Assembly (NCBI RefSeq): GCF_000374445.1
Contig: NZ_KB894404.1
Span: forward strand, 186,001 to 250,000
Direction of reading: 5' to 3'
From: Actinokineospora enzanensis DSM 44649
GTDB taxonomy: Bacteria; Actinomycetota; Actinomycetes; Mycobacteriales; Pseudonocardiaceae
DNA length: 64,000 nt
Shown: positions 1 through 8,667 of the stretch, piece by piece
Numbering within the stretch: position 1 is the stretch's first letter
Layout of the letters: the number at the start of each line of letters is the position of its first letter
Notes under the pieces: model-generated
What the model saw: the letters and a program-made list of their open reading frames with translations, nothing else
Database searches by the model: none
What the model was told of the DNA's origin: nothing
Translations under genes and position numbers: made by a program

Positions 1-663
1 GGGACCGCCCCGTACACGTGGACCTCGACGGCGCTGCCCGCCGGGTTGACGCTGAACGCGAGCACCGGGGTGATCTCCGGCAAGCCGACCGCGACGGTGA
101 TCGACAGGTCGGTGACCGCGACCGCCACGGACCGGAACAAGCGCACCGGCACGGTCACCTTCCGGATGTTCACCACACCGCCGGGCTGGGCCTGCCCGTC
201 GAAGGGACAGAAGCTGCGCAACCCCGGCTTCGAGGAGGGGCGCGGGATCGGCAACGGCTGGGACCAGAGCAGGACGCTGCTGATCACCGACGACGCCGGG
301 GTCACCCCGCACGCGGGCAGGTGGGGTGCCTACTTCGCGGGCCTGGGCATGCCGTTCGGGGACACGCTGCAGCAGACCGCGACGATCCCGGCCGACTGCC
401 CGTACTCCACGCTGTCGTTCTGGGTGCGGACCACGACCGAGGAGCCGACCTCGGCCGGTCCGGTGGACACGCTGACCGTCACCGCGGACACGTCCCGGGT
501 CGCGGTGCTCTCCAACCTGGACGCCGCGCCCGGCTGGGTCCGACGCAGCTACGACGTGGGCTCGCTGGCGGGCAAGACCGTGCGGTTCACGTTCTTCGGC
601 CAGGAGGACTACGGCGAGCCGACCGGTTTCGACCTCGACGACGTCGCCCTGGACGTCGCCTGA
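1..663 (+). CDS. Secreted Ig-like / carbohydrate-binding-like protein, C-terminal part
   Basis: The reading frame is open from base 1, so the 5' end lies outside the window. The visible 220 residues begin with a putative Ig (He_PIG-like) fold: the phrase LPAGLTLNASTGVISGKPT is typical. A second beta-rich module follows, starting near NPGFEEG and ending FDLDDVALDVA, the layout of carbohydrate-binding-like or pre-peptidase domains at the C-terminus of secreted actinobacterial peptidases and hydrolases. Three cysteines, one in each part and one between, may pair. No catalytic residue is visible, so the enzyme class cannot be named; a secreted protease is the most common context. It converges on the exonuclease gene with almost no spacer. 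Confidence 0.75.
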   Translation, partial: GTAPYTWTSTALPAGLTLNASTGVISGKPTATVIDRSVTATATDRNKRTGTVTFRMFTTPPGWACPSKGQKLRNPGFEEGRGIGNGWDQSRTLLITDDAGVTPHAGRWGAYFAGLGMPFGDTLQQTATIPADCPYSTLSFWVRTTTEEPTSAGPVDTLTVTADTSRVAVLSNLDAAPGWVRRSYDVGSLAGKTVRFTFFGQEDYGEPTGFDLDDVALDVA

Positions 664-666
664 CGG

Positions 667-1587
667 TCAGCCGAGCGCGGTGAGCAGACGGTCCACGGCG
701 GACCCCAGGTTCCACCGCTCCTGCAGCTGCCGCACGCGGTCCACGTCGACCGCGTGCGGCACCTCCGGCGTTCCGGTCGCCTCGATACCCACATCGGTGG
801 CGACCCGCACCACCAGCGGTGCCTTGGCCAGGTAGTCGGCGTCGTGCGTGAACGCCTCGCGCACCTTGAGCGGGACGTCCTTGGAGCCTGCGTCGGCGGC
901 CTCGACGAGCGCGGCCAGCGAGCCGAACTTGGTGATCAGCTTGGCGGCGGTCTTCTCGCCGATGCCGGTGATCCCGGGCAGCCCGTCGGACGGGTCGCCG
1001 CGCAACACGGCCATGTCGGCGTACGCGAGCCCCTCGGCGGGCAGCCCGTAGCGGGCGGCGAGCTCCTCCGGCCCGACGACCTCGGCCTTCGACCACCCCC
1101 GCCCGACGTAGACGACGCGCACGGGGGTGGGGGTGTCGCGGACGCACTGGAACAGGTCGCGGTCGCCGGTGACGATCTCGACCGGGGCGTCCTGCTCGCG
1201 GTGGGCCAGCGTGCCGATCACGTCGTCGGCCTCGTACCCGGCGGCCTGCGCGGTGGCGATCCCGGCGGCGTCCAGCAGGTCGAGGATGATCGGCACCTGC
1301 GGCGTGAGCGTGTCCGGCACCTCCTCGGCGTTCACGCTGGGGTCGGCCACCCGCTGCGCCTTGTAGCTGGGGATCGCGGCCACCCGGAACGCGGGCCGCC
1401 AGTCCGCGTCCAGACAGGCCACGAGCCGCGACGGCTTCCGGTCGTTGAGGATCTGCGCGATCATCCCGGCAAACCCACGCACGGCGTTCACCGGCTTACC
1501 GTCCGGCGAGGTCATCGACTCCGGCAGGGCGAAGAACGACCGGAAGTACAGGCTGGCCGAGTCCAACAACACCACAGGTCCACTCAC
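667..1587 (-). CDS. 5'-3' exonuclease (PolI N-terminal exonuclease family)
   Basis: This 306-residue protein matches the stand-alone 5'-3' exonuclease/flap nuclease family related to the N-terminal domain of DNA polymerase I, and no polymerase domain follows. Metal-binding acidic clusters are visible: LLDSASLYFR near the N-terminus, ACLDADWRPAFR, GYEADDV and VTGDRDLFQ. The helix-hairpin-helix DNA-binding region reads GITGIGEKTAAKL. Length is normal for the family. Expected role is removal of flaps or RNA primers in DNA replication and repair, in the cytoplasm. The start codon is GTG. It is transcribed alone, towards the end of the preceding gene. Confidence 0.9.
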   Translation of the reverse strand: MSGPVVLLDSASLYFRSFFALPESMTSPDGKPVNAVRGFAGMIAQILNDRKPSRLVACLDADWRPAFRVAAIPSYKAQRVADPSVNAEEVPDTLTPQVPIILDLLDAAGIATAQAAGYEADDVIGTLAHREQDAPVEIVTGDRDLFQCVRDTPTPVRVVYVGRGWSKAEVVGPEELAARYGLPAEGLAYADMAVLRGDPSDGLPGITGIGEKTAAKLITKFGSLAALVEAADAGSKDVPLKVREAFTHDADYLAKAPLVVRVATDVGIEATGTPEVPHAVDVDRVRQLQERWNLGSAVDRLLTALG

Positions 1588-1667
1588 GGCCGAGAGCCTG
1601 CCACACCTGACCGCGCGGAGCCCGGCACACCGGGTACGGGACTCACTCCCGCCCGAACCCGCGCCGG

Positions 1668-1943
1668 TCAGAGCGCGAACGCGATCGACCGGAGAACCAA
1701 GGCCACGACGAACACGATCGTGAAGGCCAGGTCGATCCCGATGCCCCCGGCCCGCACCGGCGGCACCACCCGCCGCACCGGGGCGATGGCGGGTTCGGTG
1801 GTCGCGCGGGTGAAGGTCCGGGCACGGCCGACCCAGGCCGGGCCCCGGCCCGCCATCGCCGCCCAGTCCAGCACCATCCTGGCGACGAGCAGCAGGATGA
1901 ACGCCGTGAGGGCGTAGCCGACCAGTATTCCGATGAAGTCCAT
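1668..1943 (-). CDS. YggT family integral membrane protein
   Basis: The protein has 91 residues. Two hydrophobic segments (IGILVGYALTAFILLLVARM and a C-terminal IDLAFTIVFVVALVLRSI stretch) flank a polar loop that carries the family hallmark TEPAIAPVRRVVPP. I chose the ATG at 1943 over the upstream extension because GGGAGGAGC sits 5-10 bases before it. YggT proteins in actinobacteria usually lie near division genes and have been linked to the envelope or osmotic adaptation, but the molecular function is not established. No division genes are next to it here. Confidence 0.85.
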   Translation of the reverse strand: MDFIGILVGYALTAFILLLVARMVLDWAAMAGRGPAWVGRARTFTRATTEPAIAPVRRVVPPVRAGGIGIDLAFTIVFVVALVLRSIAFAL

Positions 1944-2025
1944 GTTCGCTCCTCCCGGGACCGATTGCGCCTGGTCAACGCATGCCATATCCGGAAAGTG
2001 CCCGAACGCCGGATTTCTCAGGTTC

Positions 2026-2613
2026 TTACCAGGTCCGGTGCCAGGTCGACGGACAGGACGTGCTGGATCGCGTGGGTGCCGGTCGGTGGCGTTGATCGGA
2101 AGTTCGGCCGACTCGCGGGACGCTGCGACCGGATGCCTTGCGTGTGCGTCCGGTGTGGATCGCTATGAATCGTTGGCGTTCGAGTAGTGCGGTGACGTGG
2201 GCGTCGACCTGGTCGGCGGGGACTTCCCCGGCCCTCGCGATGGCGGTAGCCGCCGTGAGTGCGCAGCAATGGCGGGATGAGGGGGTGTCGACGTCGTCGA
2301 CCTCGTCGAGAAGGTCATCGATTGATGTCAGGGCGTCTCGGATCGCGCCCACGGTGTCGACGCTGGCTTCCGCCACGGTCTGCGGCTGTCCGAGCAGACC
2401 GTCGAGATCGGTCCCCAACGCGCGCGCGATCCGGTGCAGGTAGGGCACTGAGGCGGTGTGCCGCTGCCCTTGCTCAAGCTTGCGGACCAAGTCGACGCTG
2501 ACCTCCGCCGCGTCCGCCAGCTCCTGTTGCGTCATGTGGCGGCCGCGGAGGTGCCGGATACGCGCGCCGATGCTCTCGTTCGCCTTGTCGCCCCGCCTTC
2601 GGCCGGTGCCCAT
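2026..2613 (-). CDS. XRE-family HTH regulator, possibly C-terminally shortened
   Basis: The N-terminal part is a clear helix-turn-helix of the Cro/C1 type: MTQQELADAAEVSVDLVRKL followed by ALGTDLDGLLG. The residues around it (GDKANESIGARIRHLRGRHMT) match a large actinobacterial regulator family whose members normally run to about 400 residues with a C-terminal TPR-like sensor. Here only about 195 residues remain, and the last 50 turn into low-complexity, basic sequence (TGRTRKASGRSVPRVGR) that looks out of frame. I therefore suspect a truncated or frameshifted gene, not proven from one sequence. The ATG at 2613 is preferred; an in-frame start at 2685 would add 24 residues. Confidence 0.6.
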   Translation of the reverse strand: MGTGRRRGDKANESIGARIRHLRGRHMTQQELADAAEVSVDLVRKLEQGQRHTASVPYLHRIARALGTDLDGLLGQPQTVAEASVDTVGAIRDALTSIDDLLDEVDDVDTPSSRHCCALTAATAIARAGEVPADQVDAHVTALLERQRFIAIHTGRTRKASGRSVPRVGRTSDQRHRPAPTRSSTSCPSTWHRTW

Positions 2614-3002
2614 CGCCAGCGCTCTCGGCCCGTCGACCAGGGACGTCGCACCTCGGCGGTGAGGCATCACCAGGCTAGCCGCCACTCGGGCCAGGCACGA
2701 CCGGGCGCACAGTTGTCCGTTTGCGCGGGACAGGCGCTGCGGGGGCAGCGATCCCTCTCAAGGCATAGCGAAATCCGTCTCGATCGAGACGGATGGGCCT
2801 GTTCCCGAGGATTGGCGATCATCCTAAGTGGACGCGAAACGGGACCCTGCGTTCGACTCCATGGCGAAGCCTGGACAGCCCGATGCCAAGTCGATCATGT
2901 CTGTGGATGATCGAGAAATCGGTGTGCACGCTTCGGGAGCCGGTGTGGTTCGCCCGTGCCGGGCGGGGTGGTTTGTCGGGTGGCGGGGTTAGGCTGGCCG
3001 TC
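2614..3002. other. Intergenic region between divergent XRE and M24 peptidase genes
   Basis: About 390 bases without a convincing gene. The distinctive element is the perfect palindrome at 2773-2794, listed separately. Around it are runs less GC-rich than the flanks, as expected for promoters of the two divergent genes. The frame upstream of the M24 start stays open to 2793, but that extension has no homology-like content and lacks a ribosome binding site. Confidence 0.5.
2773..2794. promoter_or_regulatory. 22-bp perfect palindrome, candidate operator
   Basis: The half-site ATCCGTCTCGA is followed directly by its exact reverse complement, with no spacer, giving a 22-base perfect palindrome in the divergent intergenic region. 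It has no loop and no following T-run, so it looks like a dimeric regulator site and not a terminator. The neighbouring XRE gene is the simplest candidate binder; this is inference. Confidence 0.5.
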
Positions 3003-4127
3003 ATGTCGACCATTGCCGCGAATGCCGAGTTGTTGCGGGCGCGCCTGGAGCGGGCACGGGGGGCCGCTGCCGAGCACGGGGCCGAGGCCCTGGTGATCGC
3101 GCCCGGGTCGGACCTGCGCTATCTGATCGGGGGCAGTGGGTCCTCGTTCGAGCGGTTGACCGCGTTGGTCGTCACCGCCGGGGAGGCCGTGCTCGTGGTG
3201 CCGAAGCTGGAGGCGCCCGGGTACGCGGGCGTGCCGTTGGCCGAGCTGGGTGTGCGGGTGGCGACGTGGGTCGACGGGGAGGATCCGTATCGGCTGGTGG
3301 CCGGGTTGCTCGGCGCGCCCGCGCGGATCGCGGTCGGGGATGTGTTGCCCGCGTTGCACCTCCTGCCGCTGCGGGACGCGCTGCCGGGGGTCGAGCAGGT
3401 GTTGGCCGGGTCGGTGCTGCGTGGGCTGCGGATGCGCAAGGACGCCGCCGAGGTGGCCGCGTTGCGGGCCGCGGGCGAGGCCATCGACCGGGTGCACGCG
3501 CGGATGGGGGAGTGGTTGCGGCCGGGGCGGACCGAGGCCGAGGTGGGGGCCGACATCTCCGCCGCGATCGTGGCCGAGGGGCACGCGCGGACCGAGTTCG
3601 TGATCGTCGGGTCCGGGCCGAACGGGGCAAGCCCGCACCACGACGTGTCCGACCGGGTGATCTCCGCGGGTGACGTGGTCGTGATCGACATCGGCGGGAT
3701 CACCGACGCGGGCTACAACTCCGACAGCACCCGCACCTACGCCGTCGGCGAGCCGCGCGACGCCGATGTGGCCGCCACCTACGCGGTGCTGGCCGAGGCG
3801 CAGCGGGCGTCGGTGGCCTCGGTGCGGCCGGGCGTCACCGCCGAGTCGGTGGACGCGGCCGCGCGCGAGGTGATCGCGGCCGCCGGGTTCGGCGAGTACT
3901 TCATCCACCGCACCGGCCACGGCATCGGGCTCGACGTGCACGAGCACCCGTACATCGTGGCGGGCAACGACCTGGTGCTGGAGCCGGGCATGGCGTTCAG
4001 CGTCGAGCCGGGCATCTACCAGCCGGGGCGCTGGGGTGCGCGGATCGAGGACATCGTGGTGGTCACCGATTCCGGTGTGGAGTCGCTGAACAACCGGCCG
4101 CACGAGCTCGTGGTGCTGCCCGGATGA
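3003..4127 (+). CDS. M24 family metallopeptidase (Xaa-Pro dipeptidase-like)
   Basis: This 374-residue protein has the creatinase-like N-terminal domain (LVIAPGSDLRYLIGG) followed by the pita-bread catalytic domain. All five metal ligands can be traced: the aspartates in VVIDIGGI and YNSDSTRTY, the histidine in HRTGHGIGLDVHE, and the glutamates in FSVEPGIY and ARIEDIVVV. It should cleave X-Pro dipeptides or N-terminal residues ahead of proline in the cytoplasm, using two Mn or Co ions. I start at the ATG at 3003, where the conserved domain begins (MSTIAANAELLRARLERAR). Its stop overlaps the next start by ATGA, so it is translationally coupled to the Lrp/AsnC gene. Confidence 0.9.
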   Translation: MSTIAANAELLRARLERARGAAAEHGAEALVIAPGSDLRYLIGGSGSSFERLTALVVTAGEAVLVVPKLEAPGYAGVPLAELGVRVATWVDGEDPYRLVAGLLGAPARIAVGDVLPALHLLPLRDALPGVEQVLAGSVLRGLRMRKDAAEVAALRAAGEAIDRVHARMGEWLRPGRTEAEVGADISAAIVAEGHARTEFVIVGSGPNGASPHHDVSDRVISAGDVVVIDIGGITDAGYNSDSTRTYAVGEPRDADVAATYAVLAEAQRASVASVRPGVTAESVDAAAREVIAAAGFGEYFIHRTGHGIGLDVHEHPYIVAGNDLVLEPGMAFSVEPGIYQPGRWGARIEDIVVVTDSGVESLNNRPHELVVLPG

Positions 4128-4576
4128 CCGGCGAACTCGAACCGATCGACAAGGCCATCGTCCGCGAGCTGTCCGCCGACGGCAGGCGCAGCTTCACCGA
4201 GCTGGCCGAGCGGGTCGGGCTCAGCGTGTCCGCGGTGCACCAGCGGGTGCGCAGGCTGGAGCAGCGCGAGGTCATCCGCGGCTACTCGGCGCGGCTGGAC
4301 TCCGAGGCCATCGGGCTGCCGCTGACCGCGTTCATCTCGCTGGCCCCGATCGACCCGGCGGCCCCGGACGACTACCCGCAGCGGCTGGAGCACATCCCGG
4401 AGATCGAGGCCTGCTACTCGGTCGCGGGCGACTACTCCTACGTGCTGCTGGTGCGGGTGCCCTCACCGGTCGGCCTGGAGGAGCTGCTGCGCAAGATCCG
4501 CGAGGCGGCCAAGGTGTCCACCCGCACCACGGTCGTGCTGTCCACCCCGTACGAGGGACGGTCGCCCGCGCTCTGA
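4124..4576 (+). CDS. Lrp/AsnC family transcriptional regulator
   Basis: The protein has 150 residues. An N-terminal winged helix (DKAIVRELSADGRRSFTELAERVGLSVSAVHQRVRRLE) is followed by the RAM/AsnC ligand-binding domain (GDYSYVLLVRVPS and the final STRTTVVLSTPYEGR). Members form octamers or higher assemblies and sense amino acids. The ATGA overlap with the M24 peptidase gene suggests this regulator responds to amino acids released by that enzyme, or controls the pair; that link is inferred from arrangement only. Length is typical. Confidence 0.9.
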   Translation: MTGELEPIDKAIVRELSADGRRSFTELAERVGLSVSAVHQRVRRLEQREVIRGYSARLDSEAIGLPLTAFISLAPIDPAAPDDYPQRLEHIPEIEACYSVAGDYSYVLLVRVPSPVGLEELLRKIREAAKVSTRTTVVLSTPYEGRSPAL

Positions 4577-4687
4577 CGCCGCGTTCGGTGGCCGGACGCG
4601 CACGCCCGGTGATCAAGATCGAACCCGGGGTCTCGAATCCGTAGCTTTCGCAGGTCCGGGCCGTTCCCGCCGGTAGCCTCCGACGCC

Positions 4688-7234
4688 ATGCAGGTCCCCT
4701 GGAGAGCCGCCCCCCGCGCGGCCGGGTCGAGCCCGATGACGGTGCTGGTGGCGTTCGTCGCCGCGCTGCTGCTCGCCTTCGTCGGCGCGGCGGCGGTGCT
4801 GCACGCGAACGCGGCGGGCAGCGCGGCGATCGGGTACCAGGCCGGTCGGCTGTGCGAGCAGACCGTGCCGCCGGTGGCCGACGGCAACCGCGTCGCCCTC
4901 GACGACGCGCAGGCCGTGCTGCGGCTGGCGCGGGCGAAGGGGCAGGCCAACGGGTTCCCCACGATGGTCGGCGCCGTCTACTCCGGGGTGCGGCAGTGGG
5001 ACTTCGGCGGGCGGCACCCGTGGTCGCAGTTCGGCTACCGCGACGGCGCCATGGACAACCTGACCGTGCTGGAGGGCGGCGGCCGGGACGGGCTGTGGGT
5101 GCCGCGCAGCCTCGCGGATATCGCCGGGATCAAGCTCGGCGACCGCGGCCTGCAGGGCACCCTGCCGCCGGTCACCGCGATCTACGCCGACGTCACCGAC
5201 CCGGCGCCCGCCTACTGGTGCGCCGAGGAACGGCGGGTGGTCGCCAACCCGCTGGCCCCGGAGGGCGCCACCGGGCCGATGGTCTGGTTCCCCACGCTGG
5301 AGTCGTTCGCCACCTCGATGGGCCCGGTCGTCGGCCGCAACAGCGCTGCGGTCACCGTGCGGTTCCCGGTCGACCGGCTGCCCACCACCGTCGACGAGGG
5401 CGCCGACCTGGTCGGCCGCGGGCAGCGGGTGCTCGACGGCATCTCGGCCGGGCTGCGCGCCGAGAACAAGACGCAGCTGGTGACCCTGGGCAACTACTTC
5501 GCCCGACCGGTCGACGTGGCCCGCGACGCGAGCGACACCGTGCGGGACGCGGTGCTGCCGTTGACCGTGATCAGCCTGCTCGTCGGGCTGGCGGGCGTCG
5601 GCGCGGTCACCGTGCAGTGGGCCCAACGCAGGCACGCCGAGCTGCGGCTGCTGTGGGCGCGCGGGGCCGGTCCGATCGCGCTCGGCTGGCGGGCCGTGCT
5701 GGAGCTGGCGGCTCCGTTGCTGTCGGGCGCGGTGGTCGGTCTGGTGGCCGCCCGGTTCACGATTTCCTGGTACGCGCCGTCGGACCAGCTGACCGACGGC
5801 GTCGTCCCGTTGGCCGCCGCCGTCGCCGGGGCCGTGCTGGTGGCGGCGTTGGTCGTGGTCGGCGTGGTGACCGCGTCGCGGGCGCACCGCACGTTCCAGG
5901 CGGGTGGCACGCGCCGCGCGGGCCGGGCCTGGCGGCTGGTGCCGTGGGAGCTGCTCACCGCGGGTGCCGCCTACCTGGCCTGGGCGCGCCTGCACAACAC
6001 GCCCACCAAGCTCGTGTTCGGGCAGCCGCTTCCGCAGACCGCCGACGCGGTCGGGCTGGCGTTCCCGCTGCTGGTCGTGCTCACCGTCGCCCTGGTCACC
6101 GTGCGGCTGGCCCGCTGGGGGCTGCGCGGCACGCACCGGGTCTCGCTGTGGCGGGTGCCGTCGGTGCAGCTGGCGCTGCGCAGGCTCGCCGCCGCGGCCG
6201 GGTCCGCGGTGGGCATCCTGCTGGTCGGCACGCTCGCGGTCGGCACGCTCACCGTGGGCGTGGGGGTCGCGGATGCGCAGAGCACGGCCCTGGACACCAA
6301 GTCCGGCCTGTTCATCGGCGCCGAGTCGACCACCCAGATCCCCACCGACGTCGGCCGCAAGGGGCTGCCGCCGGAGATCGCCGCGCAGGCCACGCTCGTC
6401 GGCGTGCTCAAGACCGACGACGGCATGATCCTGGTCGTCGACCCGGCCACCTTCGCCCGCTCGGCCTGGCTGGGCGACCACGACCCGGACGACATCGCCG
6501 CCCAGCTCGCCGCCCTCGCCCCGACCGGCGGCGGCGTCCCGGCCCTGCGGGTCGGCTCCGCCCCGGACGCGTCGCTGCGGCTGCAGCGGGTCGGCGAGGT
6601 CCACCCGATCGGCCGGACCGCCACGTTTCCGCTGATCGGCACCGGCCGCGGCTGGGTCGTCTCGCGCGCGGCCGTGCCGGACCTGCGGGAGATCGACGTC
6701 TGGCAGGCGTGGTCGTCGCTGCCGGGCGAGCGGCTGGTCGCCGGGCTGGACGCGGCGCACATCTACCACCTGCACCTGCGTACCCGCGCCAAGGCGCTGG
6801 ACGGGCTGCCGTTCCTGACGGTCACCTGGACCTTCGACTTCGTGACCGCCCTGGGTGTGGTCCTCGCCGTGGTCGCCGCCGCCGCGCTGGTGCTGGCGGT
6901 GGAGGTGCGACGCAGGCAGAACGCCCTCGCCGGGGCGTTGGCCACGCGCATGGGGCTGCGACAACGCACACTGGTCGCCAGCCATCTCACCGAACTCGGC
7001 TCCCTGGCCGGGATCTCGGTCGCGGCGGGCAGCGCGGCGGGCGCGGTGTGTGCGGCCGTGTCGGCGCCGATGCTCGACCCGTCACCGTGGCTGCGGCCGG
7101 TCGCGGGCGCGCCGGACCTGGTGCCGCTGGTGTCGCTCACGACCTCGGTGGCCGCGCTCGTGGTCGCGCTGGTGTGCTGGGCGGCGGTGCGTTCGGTGAA
7201 CACCGCCCGAGTGGGGGAGCTGATCCGTGGCTGA
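4688..7234 (+). CDS. FtsX-like ABC transporter permease
   Basis: An 848-residue MacB/FtsX-type permease. One N-terminal membrane segment (residues about 18-38) is followed by a 230-residue extracytoplasmic domain, then a core of several helices (about 295-480), a second extracytoplasmic domain (about 540-700) and three C-terminal helices. This is the duplicated FtsX layout, so one polypeptide may supply both halves of the channel. Such transporters usually work on envelope lipids, lipoproteins or peptides rather than import. The following ATPase gene overlaps the end by eight bases, and a second ATPase overlaps that one, forming a three-gene operon. Confidence 0.85.
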   Translation: MQVPWRAAPRAAGSSPMTVLVAFVAALLLAFVGAAAVLHANAAGSAAIGYQAGRLCEQTVPPVADGNRVALDDAQAVLRLARAKGQANGFPTMVGAVYSGVRQWDFGGRHPWSQFGYRDGAMDNLTVLEGGGRDGLWVPRSLADIAGIKLGDRGLQGTLPPVTAIYADVTDPAPAYWCAEERRVVANPLAPEGATGPMVWFPTLESFATSMGPVVGRNSAAVTVRFPVDRLPTTVDEGADLVGRGQRVLDGISAGLRAENKTQLVTLGNYFARPVDVARDASDTVRDAVLPLTVISLLVGLAGVGAVTVQWAQRRHAELRLLWARGAGPIALGWRAVLELAAPLLSGAVVGLVAARFTISWYAPSDQLTDGVVPLAAAVAGAVLVAALVVVGVVTASRAHRTFQAGGTRRAGRAWRLVPWELLTAGAAYLAWARLHNTPTKLVFGQPLPQTADAVGLAFPLLVVLTVALVTVRLARWGLRGTHRVSLWRVPSVQLALRRLAAAAGSAVGILLVGTLAVGTLTVGVGVADAQSTALDTKSGLFIGAESTTQIPTDVGRKGLPPEIAAQATLVGVLKTDDGMILVVDPATFARSAWLGDHDPDDIAAQLAALAPTGGGVPALRVGSAPDASLRLQRVGEVHPIGRTATFPLIGTGRGWVVSRAAVPDLREIDVWQAWSSLPGERLVAGLDAAHIYHLHLRTRAKALDGLPFLTVTWTFDFVTALGVVLAVVAAAALVLAVEVRRRQNALAGALATRMGLRQRTLVASHLTELGSLAGISVAAGSAAGAVCAAVSAPMLDPSPWLRPVAGAPDLVPLVSLTTSVAALVVALVCWAAVRSVNTARVGELIRG

Positions 7235-7949
7235 GTCCTTGTTCGACGCCGAGCCCTTGTTCGACGAGGTCGTGCCGCTATATGAACTGCGCGGCGCGCA
7301 CGTGGAATACCGGACGCCCGCCGGGGTGGTGCCTGCGGTGGAGGACGTGACGTTCGACGTGCCCACCGACGGGATCACCGTGCTGGCGGGGCCTTCCGGC
7401 TCCGGGAAGTCCACCTTGCTGCGCGTCCTGGGCCTGATCGACCGGCACACCGCCGGGGCGGTGGCCTGGCAGGGGCGCGACATCCGCAATCTGTCCCACC
7501 GGGCGCGGCGGGCCGTGCGCCGGGACCGGATCGCCATGGTGTTCCAGGCACCGCCGGACAACCTGATCGGCCACCTGACCGTCGCCCAGAACCTGCGCGC
7601 CGCCGCCCAGTCGGCGGGCCGCCCGGACGCCGACGACGGAATCCTGGAATGGCTGGGCATCCCCGGCACGGGCGACTGGAAGGTGGGCGCCCTGTCCGGC
7701 GGCCAACAGCAACGACTTGCCTTCGGGTGTGCGATGGCCCGCCGCCCGGCGGTGGTGTTGGCCGATGAGCCGACCTCCCAGCTGGACGCCGCCTCGGCCG
7801 CGCTGGTCCTGGATGTGCTGACCCGGCTGGCAGGGGAGGGCGTGGCGGTGGTGGCGGCCTCGCACGACCCGGACCTGGTCTCGTTGGGGCAGCGGGTGGT
7901 GCGGTTGCGCGAGGGGCGGGTCGAGGGCATCGAGGGGGTGGCCGCGTGA
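7227..7949 (+). CDS. ABC transporter ATP-binding protein, first of pair
   Basis: A 240-residue ATPase of the LolD/MacB class with Walker A GPSGSGKST, Q-loop region VFQAPPDNL, signature LSGGQQQRL, Walker B VVLADEPTS and switch histidine in AASHDPD. It starts inside the end of the permease gene and its stop overlaps the next start (GTGA), so the three products are probably made together. About 20 extra N-terminal residues precede the ATPase fold. Likely partner is the upstream FtsX permease. Confidence 0.92.
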   Translation: MAESLFDAEPLFDEVVPLYELRGAHVEYRTPAGVVPAVEDVTFDVPTDGITVLAGPSGSGKSTLLRVLGLIDRHTAGAVAWQGRDIRNLSHRARRAVRRDRIAMVFQAPPDNLIGHLTVAQNLRAAAQSAGRPDADDGILEWLGIPGTGDWKVGALSGGQQQRLAFGCAMARRPAVVLADEPTSQLDAASAALVLDVLTRLAGEGVAVVAASHDPDLVSLGQRVVRLREGRVEGIEGVAA

Positions 7950-8614
7950 ACAGCTCGACCGTGGTCGAGGCGGTGTTGGTGGCGCGGGGGCTGACCCGGG
8001 CGTTCGCGCACGCGGATGGGCCGGTGGAGGTGTTGCGGGGGGTCGATCTGGAGGTGGTGCCGGGCGAGGTGGTCACCGTGTCCGGGCGGTCCGGGTCGGG
8101 GAAGAGTGCGTTGTTCGCCCTGTTGTGCGGGTTCGACAAGCCGGACTCGGGGAGTGTCGAGGTGTGTGGGCAGGTGATGACCGGGGCGCCGGAGTGGGGT
8201 GACTGCGCGGTTCTGCCGCAGGCGCTCGGGTTGGCGCAGGAGCTGACGCTGGCCGAGAACGTGGCGTTGCCGTTGCGGTTGTCGGGGCGCAGGGACGTCG
8301 TGCACGAGCGGGTCACGGAGTTGTTCGCGGAGCTGGGCATCTCGCGGCTGGCCGACCGGTACCCCGGCGAGGTCTCCTACGGGCAGCAGCAGCGCGCCGC
8401 GCTGGCGCGGGCGATCGTGGGGCGGCCTCGGGTGTTGTTGGCCGATGAGCCGACCGCACACCTCGACCATGGCAGTGTCGCTGCCGTGTTGGCGCTGCTG
8501 CGGCGGACCGCGCAGGACGGTGCGGCGGTGCTGGTGGCCACCCACCACGATGAGGTGCATGCCATCGCGGATCGGCGGTTGGCGCTCGCCGATGGGCGGG
8601 TCGTCCCGGTCTGA
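7946..8614 (+). CDS. ABC transporter ATP-binding protein, second of pair
   Basis: A 222-residue ATPase with Walker A GRSGSGKSA (serine then alanine instead of the usual ST), signature VSYGQQQR (SYGQQ in place of SGGQQ), Walker B VLLADEPTA and H-loop ATHHDE. The altered signature and Walker A suggest a functional asymmetry, so this and the preceding ATPase may form a heterodimer under the single duplicated permease. Start is GTG in a GTGA overlap. Which ATP site hydrolyses cannot be decided from sequence alone. Confidence 0.9.
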   Translation: MNSSTVVEAVLVARGLTRAFAHADGPVEVLRGVDLEVVPGEVVTVSGRSGSGKSALFALLCGFDKPDSGSVEVCGQVMTGAPEWGDCAVLPQALGLAQELTLAENVALPLRLSGRRDVVHERVTELFAELGISRLADRYPGEVSYGQQQRAALARAIVGRPRVLLADEPTAHLDHGSVAAVLALLRRTAQDGAAVLVATHHDEVHAIADRRLALADGRVVPV

Positions 8615-8667
8615 CCGCTTCCGTCCGGACCGATACCGTGGGTCCAGGGGACGGCGAGGGGGACGCG

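Noticed and set aside
3119-4103. Long open frames antisense to the M24 peptidase and similar frames elsewhere
   Set aside because: In DNA this GC-rich, alternative frames stay open by codon bias. Their products are arginine/proline/alanine-rich without domains, while the opposite strand encodes a clear enzyme.
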